Shown here: positions 23,093 to 30,350 of the stretch, piece by piece
Position numbering within the stretch: the first letter of the stretch is position 1
Layout of the letters: each line of letters opens with the position of its first letter
From: Ruegeria faecimaris
Lineage (GTDB): Bacteria; Pseudomonadota; Alphaproteobacteria; Rhodobacterales; Rhodobacteraceae
Assembly (NCBI RefSeq): GCF_900182615.1
Contig: NZ_FXTE01000010.1
Coordinates: 1-64,000, forward strand
DNA: 64,000 nucleotides
Direction of reading: 5' to 3'
Notes under the pieces: model-generated
Seen by the model: the letters and a program-made list of their open reading frames with translations, nothing else
The model's database searches: none
What the model was told of the DNA's origin: nothing
Position numbers and translations under genes: made by a program

Positions 23093-23933
23093 CGGATGTT
23101 CCTTTCGCGGAATAGACGTCAAATCGCAGGGTGATGTCGGACAGGCTGGCCTCTCCGATCCCGAAACCCTGCAGACGGTTGATCCACATATAACGCGGAT
23201 TCGAGGTCAGATACCGGGGTGCCAGCCGAACCGGGGCACTGGGTGGCAGCTTGCCCTTGGCAAGGGCGGCATAGCCATCCGTACCGAAATCGCAGATCCC
23301 GGTATCGTCGAACATGACCGGGGCACCGCCGGTTGTCGGATTGATCAGCGCCTTGGCATGCAGAATACCCACACCATCAGGGCGCACGCGCATCCAGTCT
23401 CCGCCCACGGGCTCGATCGTTCCGTTCAGGTTCGGGCCGGTCACGGTACCGCCTTCTTTGATCGCAAAATGCAGCCATATGCCATCGGGAGTTTCACCCG
23501 ATGGGTTGAAGTTGCCCGAAAACGGCACCTCAAAATGGGCGATATGATCCAGCACCGGGCTGGATGTCTCGTGTTTTGGCGCGCGATCTTCTGGTTTCGG
23601 CGCGACCGCGTTTCCGGGGTCATAATCGCGCCCGCCCGAGGTCAGAACCGGCCGCCAGGTCATCAGTTTTCCCACAGCGGGAACCGGCAGGGCCGCTGCA
23701 AATTGTTGCAACCCCGATTGTGGATCCTGACCCAGTGGCCACCCACGGACAGCCCGTTCAGGTCCGTCCCCTTCGCGATAGAACAGGCGCAGCGTGTCAT
23801 GCGGAGATATCGCAGGCCCGGCCTCAACCAGAACCCGCTGTACCCCGGTGGCTGCCTGAAAGGCGGCCTCGGACCAGCGCAGGGTGACCCCGCCGTCGCT
23901 GAATTCCCGCATACCCATCGCGCCGGTCAGCAC
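23085..23933 (-). CDS. DUF3237 protein with an unknown N-terminal domain
   Basis: A 282-residue protein. Residues from about 125 onward are a DUF3237 beta barrel: GPNLNGTIEPVGGDWMRVRPDGVG, then GTDGYAALAKGKLP and PRYLTSNPRYMWINRLQGFGIGE. Residues 1-105 are a separate region I cannot name. It is rich in Trp, Leu and Pro and ends GKLMTWRPVLTSGGRDYDP. The start is a GTG that overlaps the encapsulin stop (GTGCTGA), with in-frame ATG codons 15 and 21 bases later. The 3' end overlaps the FAD gene ATG. Such coupling suggests a fixed partner of both, for example an enzyme or adaptor of the compartment. DUF3237 has no established reaction that I know of. Confidence 0.8.
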   Translation of the reverse strand: MLTGAMGMREFSDGGVTLRWSEAAFQAATGVQRVLVEAGPAISPHDTLRLFYREGDGPERAVRGWPLGQDPQSGLQQFAAALPVPAVGKLMTWRPVLTSGGRDYDPGNAVAPKPEDRAPKHETSSPVLDHIAHFEVPFSGNFNPSGETPDGIWLHFAIKEGGTVTGPNLNGTIEPVGGDWMRVRPDGVGILHAKALINPTTGGAPVMFDDTGICDFGTDGYAALAKGKLPPSAPVRLAPRYLTSNPRYMWINRLQGFGIGEASLSDITLRFDVYSAKGTSDG

Positions 23934-24808
23934 GTGATGGTCGAGATAGCCTGAGCTTCTTTGATCCTGAGGCGGAATTTCTGCTGAACGCGGAAGATAT
24001 GATCGCCATCTGCCGAGGTCTGCAGATATTTGACCGCAATGTCAGAAGGCACAACAATCTCAACCGGTGCGCCCTGCAAAGACACCAGCACGGCCTTGTT
24101 CACCGGAAATGCGCCAGACCGCAGCAGCGGCCCGTCCAGAAATGGCAGAATGCTGTCGCGGGGCAGGACCATCGAGTTTTCCATCGGTGTCGTGACCGCC
24201 TGGAACAGGCCGTTACCCATCACACAGGCATAGGGTCCAAGATGACCCAGGGATTCCAGTTGACTGATCCCCGCAACCACGGCCTCGAAAACCTCGGGGC
24301 CGGTTGGCTTTTTCTTCGAGCCGCTGGAAACCGGCTGGGCCTCACCTGCTTCCAGCAGACCTTCGTAATGTCCACCGCCGCTGACGGTATAGACCGGGGG
24401 CAGCGTGACAGGTGCACCGGGCGCGGGTTGGGGGCCTTCACCAGTGCCGGCCTGACCGTTAAAGATGATCTCATCCTCGACCCGTGCGACAATGGCAGCC
24501 GCCCGGCGGAACATGATCAGCGCAGCGGCCAGTTCGGGATCTGCAAGCTGTGCACCTTTGACATGGACGTTCACCGACACTGTCGACAGCCGCGTCGTGT
24601 CAAAGTCATTCACGCCAAAGCGCATCCTTGGGCCGGTCGCTTCTGGGACCAGCTCGAGCTTGTTCAGAGGAACCGATTGGGTATCAGCCGGTAGCGGGCC
24701 GTAGAGCGGCAGGAAACTGGCAGCAATACGCGCGCGCAACGCTTCGTCGTGGACGGCCTTGTTCACGGCATCCCACTGCTGCTGGTCCAATTCAAGTGCT
24801 TCGGTCAT
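23927..24808 (-). CDS. Family 1 encapsulin shell protein (HK97 fold)
   Basis: A 293-residue nanocompartment shell protein. Read by eye against the Myxococcus xanthus and Thermotoga maritima shells it keeps YGPLPADTQSVPL (residues 36-48), the hallmark EDEIIFNG (111-118), GPYACVM in the P-domain and the C-terminal VVPSDIAVKYL...FRVQQKFRLRIKEAQAI (252-288). A Pro/Gly-rich insertion of about 25 residues (118-143) precedes the GLL loop. The first N-terminal residues (FLKRSFAP in Thermotoga) are absent. No cyclic-nucleotide domain is present, so it is not family 2B. A GGGGGAG ribosome site lies just upstream. No peroxidase, ferritin-like or IMEF cargo is nearby; the linked genes are isoprenoid enzymes. 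Confidence 0.9.
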   Translation of the reverse strand: MTEALELDQQQWDAVNKAVHDEALRARIAASFLPLYGPLPADTQSVPLNKLELVPEATGPRMRFGVNDFDTTRLSTVSVNVHVKGAQLADPELAAALIMFRRAAAIVARVEDEIIFNGQAGTGEGPQPAPGAPVTLPPVYTVSGGGHYEGLLEAGEAQPVSSGSKKKPTGPEVFEAVVAGISQLESLGHLGPYACVMGNGLFQAVTTPMENSMVLPRDSILPFLDGPLLRSGAFPVNKAVLVSLQGAPVEIVVPSDIAVKYLQTSADGDHIFRVQQKFRLRIKEAQAISTITC

Positions 24809-24861
24809 CGTCTCCCCCTTCTGGATGGCACTGCGCGGTTAAATCTGGCAGCTATCTAATT

Positions 24862-27800
24862 TCATAACGTTTTAGCAAATTTGTTCAGGCAATCCAGAGC
24901 GCGTTTCTCTTGAACAACTGCCCCGATGTCACGTGCAAGCTGCAGGGCTTGATTTGCCTCAGTGACAGCTTGGTCAAGGTCGCCACGGGCGGCCAATGCT
25001 TTAGCGCGCACACGGTGATATTCCGGCTTGTTCAACATCTCTCCACGCTCCCACCCGGGCGTGCAAACATGTTCAAGCCGGTTCAGGGCATCCTCGATAT
25101 GACCCTGATCGATCAACAGCTCGGACAGGACAATCTGGTTTTGCGGGAAGGTAAAGTTGCCGCCAGCTTGGGACACAAGGTCCATATAGGTCCCGACACG
25201 AGCAGCCCCCCCGATCACGTCACCTTTGCCCGCCTGAGCCAGACCCAGATAGATATCCTGCATTGCGTGAAGATACAGGAACCCTTCTTCGTCCGCGATC
25301 CGACGCGCTTCGTTCATCGTATCGTCCAGCAAGTCCCATTCGCCCGCATACGGAAGGAACATCGACGACGCGCCCATAATGTAGACAAGGTTGGGGGCGT
25401 GTTCGAACGGCTTGCTGATTTCGATCGACTTCAGGCGGGCCTCTTCGGCCTCGTCGAATTTGCCAAGCTGCCACAGAAGACAGCCCTGAATGGCAAAGAA
25501 CGACGCGCTGGTCGAGGACTGGGTCATCGGCATCATGGCCATGTCAAGCTCGGGCGTGATCAGGGCAAGGCCCCGTTCAAGCTGTCTTTCGCAATCGGCG
25601 AACTCGCCGCGGAAATAATGAGTATAGCTGAGCGCTCGAGCAGCAAGGACGTTTGTAACCGGATCCGGTGCAAGGCTGGCCATGCCGTCAAGGGCCTGCG
25701 CCATCTCAAGTGCGCGGTTCATCTGGCCCGACACAAAGAAATGCGTCCATCGGCAGAAGGTCGCGGCAAACAGGGTTTCGCCCGCACCCAGCGCCTGTGC
25801 AAGATGCATCGCACGGGCTGCGGTCTGCCCAACCTGTGTGGATGACCAACCGTGTATCGCCATGAACGCAGGCAACACATTCATCTGAACGCCAAGCTCT
25901 ACCCCATCTCGTTCGGGACCGCCGGGCATCGTTTCGATATTGCGCAATGCGGCCTGAAAAGCGGCAATCGCCGGTAGGTTCGCAAGGCGGCTGAGGGCCT
26001 GTTCACCCGCCAAAACCCAGTGGGTAACAGCCTCGCCCTTCAGACCACCGAGATCACAGTGATGCGCCACGGTATCCGGTGTCGGGTTACCAAAAGCCTT
26101 GTGACCGGCCAGCAATTCTTTGGCGATTTTCAGGTGAATCTGTTCCCGGTCTTCAAGTAAAAGCGACTGGTACGCTGTATCCTGCACCAGCGCATGGTGG
26201 AACGTGTAAGTCGGCGCCCCGGCTTCGCTGGTGATGGATACCAGACCTGCACCGATCAGTTGGATCAATGCCGATTCCACATCCGTGTCCTTGGGCGCTA
26301 CCGCATGGATCATCGCCGACGTGAAGCTGCGGCCAATCACGGATCCCAACTGCGCTACAGGTCGCGCATTTTCCATCCGGTCCAGCCGCGACATCAGCGA
26401 GTCATGAAGAGTTGCGGGGATACTGAGTGTTCCCATTACCCCGGCATCGATGGGCACGTCCTGCGGCAGCTGATCCAGAACCGCCTTGGTCATTTCCTCG
26501 ATATAAAGCGGCACACCATCGGCTTTTTCGACAATCTGTCTGACCAAAGTGACCGGCAGGCTGCGCGGTACGGCAACACGGCGCACCAGTTCAGACGCTT
26601 CGAGAACCGAAAGAGGTGTCAATTCGACGATTGACGCGCGGCCTTCAAAATGTTCCGGAGGCTCGTATTCAGGGCGGTGCGTCAGAACCACAAGGATGGG
26701 CAACTGGTCCAAGGCGTCGATCAGCGCGTCCAAGGCATCCAGCGTGGTTGCGTCCGCCCAGTGCACATCTTCGAATACCAACAGCAATGACCCGCGTTCA
26801 TCGCAGATGCTCCCGGCACAGCGGATCAGCAAGTCCAAAGATTTGCGGGCTTTCTTGATCGGATCGGGTTCGACCGGAGCGTCAGTTTCAAACCCGGCCA
26901 AATCCAATAGCAGCGCAGCATCTTCTTCGGTCAAACGAGAGGCGTTTTTCGCGTATTCCCTGATCGACTCGGTTACCTTGTCGGTATCAGTCTCATCCCC
27001 TGCAAACCGCCGAAGCTCGGCACGCAGCGGGTGCAGGGGCAAACTGGCAAGATGCGGGACACATTGCAGGGTCATAGGCCTTTGTCCCAGCGTTTTGCTG
27101 AGGGAATTGATCAGCCGCGATTTCCCGATACCGGCCGGGCCACCAACCAGCGCAACCTGACCCGATCCGCGCAGCACATGATCCCAAAGCCCTGTCAGGC
27201 CGGTCAGGTCGTCTTCGCGGGCAACCAATTTGACCGTGGACTTGCCGGTGCGCGCGTCGAACCGGCTGGCGGCGATCTTTTCGTCAATAACGCGGAAGAC
27301 CGAGCGCTCACCATCAAATCCCTTCAATTCGTGATTGCCGCGCGGTTCAAAGTTGAAGGCCCCTTTTGTCAGGCGCCATGTCTCGGACGAGACGACAACT
27401 TCACCGGGATTGGCCAATCCCTGAAGGCGTGAGGCAAGGTTGGCCGTTTCGCCAACAATGAAATCCTGTGTTCCCAGGCTGGCAGAGGAAACAACCCCGA
27501 CAACGACAACTCCGGTTGCGATTCCCGCGCGCAGGTCCAGGTTTTCACCGAACTTGTTTTCCAGATTCTGAACCGCTTCGATGGTTTCCAAAACTGCACG
27601 CACCGCGCGCTCGGTATCATCTTCAGTGGCTTTCGGATATCCGAAATACATCATGATGCCATCGCCCTGCTTATAAGCCAGGTGGCATCCGTGTTGTTTC
27701 ATCGTGCCGATGGCGGTGTCCAGATACAGATTCATGATCTGCATCAGCTCTTCCGGATCATGCCGCTGTGCTAATTGCGTGGACCCGACCAGATCGCAGA

Positions 27801-28065
27801 ATACAAGCGTCAGCTGTCGCCGTTCGGCCACGCGGGACATTGCGGGTCTGTCGGACGCTTCCTGAAGCTTCAGTTGTGCCTGTGTTTGCCGAAAACGTTT
27901 CCTTTGACCGACAGTCAAACCCAGATCTCGAAGTTCCGGGTCTGTCAATTCGTCCAATATTACGTCGTCTATCCCTTCTTCGAGAAACCGCGCGCTGAAG
28001 TCATGTAGATCGGCGTTTTGCAGAATAGTTGAAAGGCGTGTGGATTTCCCGATGACAGTCGTCAT
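24862..28065 (-). CDS. SAM-domain/class III nucleotidyl cyclase/AAA-type ATPase/TPR regulator
   Basis: A 1067-residue multidomain protein. Residues 1-67 are a SAM domain (FLEEGIDDVILDELTDPELRDLGL). About 83-260 is a class III cyclase with metal Asp91 (FCDLVGST) and Asp135 (GDGIM), Lys132, Asp201 and N209/R213 in GETANLASR, so it looks catalytically complete. A STAND-type ATPase follows with Walker A GGPAGIGKS (308-316) and Walker B LLLVFEDVHWAD. The C-terminal half is helical TPR-like repeats, the last near the C terminus (YHRVRAKALAARGDLDQAVTEA). It is the first gene of the operon, 53 bp before the encapsulin. It may sense a protein ligand and make cyclic nucleotide that regulates the compartment; this is inference. 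Confidence 0.88.
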   Translation of the reverse strand: MTTVIGKSTRLSTILQNADLHDFSARFLEEGIDDVILDELTDPELRDLGLTVGQRKRFRQTQAQLKLQEASDRPAMSRVAERRQLTLVFCDLVGSTQLAQRHDPEELMQIMNLYLDTAIGTMKQHGCHLAYKQGDGIMMYFGYPKATEDDTERAVRAVLETIEAVQNLENKFGENLDLRAGIATGVVVVGVVSSASLGTQDFIVGETANLASRLQGLANPGEVVVSSETWRLTKGAFNFEPRGNHELKGFDGERSVFRVIDEKIAASRFDARTGKSTVKLVAREDDLTGLTGLWDHVLRGSGQVALVGGPAGIGKSRLINSLSKTLGQRPMTLQCVPHLASLPLHPLRAELRRFAGDETDTDKVTESIREYAKNASRLTEEDAALLLDLAGFETDAPVEPDPIKKARKSLDLLIRCAGSICDERGSLLLVFEDVHWADATTLDALDALIDALDQLPILVVLTHRPEYEPPEHFEGRASIVELTPLSVLEASELVRRVAVPRSLPVTLVRQIVEKADGVPLYIEEMTKAVLDQLPQDVPIDAGVMGTLSIPATLHDSLMSRLDRMENARPVAQLGSVIGRSFTSAMIHAVAPKDTDVESALIQLIGAGLVSITSEAGAPTYTFHHALVQDTAYQSLLLEDREQIHLKIAKELLAGHKAFGNPTPDTVAHHCDLGGLKGEAVTHWVLAGEQALSRLANLPAIAAFQAALRNIETMPGGPERDGVELGVQMNVLPAFMAIHGWSSTQVGQTAARAMHLAQALGAGETLFAATFCRWTHFFVSGQMNRALEMAQALDGMASLAPDPVTNVLAARALSYTHYFRGEFADCERQLERGLALITPELDMAMMPMTQSSTSASFFAIQGCLLWQLGKFDEAEEARLKSIEISKPFEHAPNLVYIMGASSMFLPYAGEWDLLDDTMNEARRIADEEGFLYLHAMQDIYLGLAQAGKGDVIGGAARVGTYMDLVSQAGGNFTFPQNQIVLSELLIDQGHIEDALNRLEHVCTPGWERGEMLNKPEYHRVRAKALAARGDLDQAVTEANQALQLARDIGAVVQEKRALDCLNKFAKTL

Positions 28066-28513
28066 TGATCAGCGCTTGCCCCCTGGTACTTCTTCGGCAC
28101 ATCGTTGCATGCCTCATTCGCGTCAATATCGCGCCGAATCCAAAAGATTGACGTGGTATAAGACCAATTTGGTAACAAGTGTGGCAGATGTCGGGCCGAA
28201 TTGCTATGATATTGCGGTCAAGCCTCCCAAATGAATGGTTTTGTTGTCAAATCGAAACCAGCCCGGTGTGGTCGCACCACTCAGACGCAATTTCGGTCGG
28301 TCCGAGGTTAATTGGCACCAGGTACAAGGCCTCAGGGGTTCAGGTTAATCCGGGCGGAAACCAGTGGCCTGACCGGATGGCTGTAAATATGCCGGTTGGT
28401 CACAAATGCGTCGCGAGCCCTTTCGCGGGCCATAGCTCTTGGATAAAAGAATAACGCGCCAGCACCGAAACGCCGGCCTTCGATGTCTTCATTGAATTAC
28501 CGGGAGCATACCT
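28066..28513. promoter_or_regulatory. Divergent promoter region between the encapsulin and Ton operons
   Basis: About 450 bp with no supported gene. A perfect 11-bp palindrome ACCAATTTGGT lies at 28163-28173 and GTGGT-CGC-ACCAC at 28268-28280. TTGACG (28148-28153) sits 17 bp from GGTAAC (28171-28176), a weak plus-strand promoter overlapping the first palindrome. These are the only regulatory shapes I can point to for either operon. Confidence 0.4.
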
Positions 28514-28948
28514 GTGACGTCTTTCCGCCTGGCGAAACTAGCGATCCTTTGTCTTGGCATTCCAACCATGTCCCCTGCGCAATCCGCCGAGGACCCAAGC
28601 GCTGGGCTGTTGATGGAACTGAACAATCTGCAACAGGTCGATGGCAACTGCCGACTGTCATTTCTGTTGCAAAATCAGACCGGTGCCGAGATTGAGGCCG
28701 CCAATTTTGAAACCGTTATCTTTAACGCGGAGGGCAATGTTGTCAGCCTGACGCTGTATAATTTCCGCGATATTCCTGCGGGACGTCTGCGGGTGCGGCA
28801 GTTCACCATCGCGGACATGAGCTGCGGCAATGTCGGCCGGATTCTGATCAACGGATCCAATACATGTACGGTCGAAGGCGCCGAGAGCGATCTGTGCGAC
28901 GCGGCCCTGACCCTGAACAACCGAACAGATGTGGAGTTTCTCAGATGA
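28514..28948 (+). CDS. Small secreted protein heading the exb/ton operon
   Basis: A 144-residue protein with a signal peptide (residues 1-25, ending SPAQSA) and four later cysteines (GNCRLS, MSCGNVG, NTCTV, DLCDAA) that could form two disulfides in the periplasm. The body alternates short beta strands (CRLSFLLQNQTG, FETVIFNAEGNVVSLTLYNF). I do not recognise a named family. Its TGA overlaps the exbB ATG (ATGA), so it is translated with the Ton motor and may be a periplasmic accessory of it. Confidence 0.8.
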   Translation: MTSFRLAKLAILCLGIPTMSPAQSAEDPSAGLLMELNNLQQVDGNCRLSFLLQNQTGAEIEAANFETVIFNAEGNVVSLTLYNFRDIPAGRLRVRQFTIADMSCGNVGRILINGSNTCTVEGAESDLCDAALTLNNRTDVEFLR

Positions 28949-29610
28949 GCCCGCTTGATGCTTTGCGTGAAATTGTTGCCCTTGGCGGGCCGGTGGTTGC
29001 GGTCCTGATCGCCATGTCGATCGTGACGCTGGCCGTCACGCTGTACAAGCTTTGGCAGTTCACCGTTTCCGGTGTCGGTCGGCACAAGATCCTGTCCCAG
29101 GCGCTTGCGGCCTGGGATGCAGGTGACACGCAGGCCGCAAGGGCCAAGCTGGCGGAAAGCCGCAGTTATCTTGCGCCGCTAGTCAGAACTGCCATGGATG
29201 CGCCCATCATGCCCGGGCTGGACCAAAGGCTGGATGCCGAGGCCGGGTTGGCCTTGGCGGGCCTTGAACGCGGCTTTCGCCTGCTGGACACCGTGGCACA
29301 GCTGGCGCCTCTGCTGGGCCTGTTCGGCACCGTCCTTGGCATGATCGAAGCGTTCCAGAGCCTTCAGACTGCCGGATCGTCGGTTGATCCCTCGCTGCTT
29401 GCGGGCGGTATCTGGGTAGCGCTGGTCACCACAGCGGTTGGTCTGGCCGTGGCGATGCCGACCTCGATGGTTCTGTCCTGGTTCGAAAGTCGCACTGCGC
29501 GCGAACGGGTTTTCGCCGACAAGGCCTTGAGGACCGTTCTTGTTCCGGGGCGGGGATCGTCAGACCCTGCCCAGATGGCCGCTGTCCCAACGACAGCAGA
29601 TCATGCGTAA
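28945..29610 (+). CDS. exbB: ExbB/TolQ-type proton-channel protein
   Basis: A 221-residue inner-membrane protein starting MSPLDALREIVALGGPVVAV; the frame is open upstream but the ATG overlapping the previous stop is the natural start. Three membrane helices are visible: residues 10-30, then LLDTVAQLAPLLGLFGTVLGMIEAF and GGIWVALVTTAVGLAVAMPTSMVL. The last two form the conserved MotA/TolQ/ExbB channel. It works with ExbD to harness the proton gradient for TonB. The 3' end overlaps the first exbD. Confidence 0.92.
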   Translation: MSPLDALREIVALGGPVVAVLIAMSIVTLAVTLYKLWQFTVSGVGRHKILSQALAAWDAGDTQAARAKLAESRSYLAPLVRTAMDAPIMPGLDQRLDAEAGLALAGLERGFRLLDTVAQLAPLLGLFGTVLGMIEAFQSLQTAGSSVDPSLLAGGIWVALVTTAVGLAVAMPTSMVLSWFESRTARERVFADKALRTVLVPGRGSSDPAQMAAVPTTADHA

Positions 29611-29968
29611 TCGGGCACCATTTGTGCGACGGCCAATGTCGATGACGCCGCTCATCGACATCATTTTCCTTTTGTTGCTTTTCTTCATGCTGACTTCGAC
29701 CTTCTCGAAATATGCCGAGATCGAATTGAGCAGTGCGACCGGCGGCGCCTCGACCGACGAAGTTACGGGTCAGCGGGTGTTTTTGCAGCTGGGATCAGAG
29801 CGCCTGATCCTGAACGGCGTTCCGGTCACATTGGACGAGGTGGTCGAGCAGGTGAACACCGGGCAAGTCCTGGTCAGCCTTGACCCCGATACAACCTCGC
29901 AAAGGCTGGTCAATCTGCTGGTGCGGCTGCGTGGGCGCGACGGGTTGAGCGTTCTGGTGTTGGAGTGA
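29603..29968 (+). CDS. exbD: ExbD-type biopolymer transport protein (first copy)
   Basis: A 121-residue protein starting MRNRAPFVRRPMSMTPLIDI at the ATG that overlaps the exbB stop. Features are the single membrane helix LIDIIFLLLLFFMLTSTF with the essential Asp at its start, and a periplasmic domain (VFLQLGSERLILNGVPVTLDEV). It partners ExbB in the Ton motor. A second, distinct exbD follows four bases later. Confidence 0.92.
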   Translation: MRNRAPFVRRPMSMTPLIDIIFLLLLFFMLTSTFSKYAEIELSSATGGASTDEVTGQRVFLQLGSERLILNGVPVTLDEVVEQVNTGQVLVSLDPDTTSQRLVNLLVRLRGRDGLSVLVLE

Positions 29969-29972
29969 GGCG

Positions 29973-30350
29973 ATGATCCGCAATCTTCGACCCCGCCGCA
30001 AACGCGATTCGACCATTGCTTTGATCAATGTCGTGTTTCTGATGCTGATCTTCTTTTTGATCACCGGAACGATAGCGCCGCCGCTGGATCCGGATCTGCA
30101 ACTTGTGGATACGTCAGAACTGGATGGCAGTGAGCCTCCCGACGCATTGGTTCTGCACAAGAACGGATTGCTCAGCTTTCGGGGCCAGCCGATGACCCCC
30201 GAAGCCTATATGACCGGCCGCGACCCCGCGCCGGTGCGGATCGTGCCCGACCGTGAAGCACCGGGCCACCGCCTGATTGAGGTGACGGGGACTCTGCGGC
30301 GGTTGGGGGCGACGTCGGTCTTTGTAGTGACCGAAAAGGCGCTGGAATGA
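29973..30350 (+). CDS. exbD: ExbD-type biopolymer transport protein (second copy)
   Basis: A 125-residue ExbD relative (RRKRDSTIALINVVFLMLIFFLITGTIAPP). The membrane helix has ALINVVF where most ExbD and TolR proteins have a helix Asp, as in LIDI of the first copy. The usual proton-binding Asp is therefore replaced by Asn here, which is odd and may make this a regulatory or asymmetric subunit. The periplasmic region contains DALVLHKNGLLSFRGQPMTPEAY. Its end overlaps the tonB start. Confidence 0.88.
   Translation: MIRNLRPRRKRDSTIALINVVFLMLIFFLITGTIAPPLDPDLQLVDTSELDGSEPPDALVLHKNGLLSFRGQPMTPEAYMTGRDPAPVRIVPDREAPGHRLIEVTGTLRRLGATSVFVVTEKALE

Noticed and set aside
23927-24808. Family 2 encapsulin or phage HK97 capsid
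   Set aside because: EDEIIF, YGPL and the C-terminal block match family 1 shells; there is no cyclic-nucleotide domain and no phage gene nearby.
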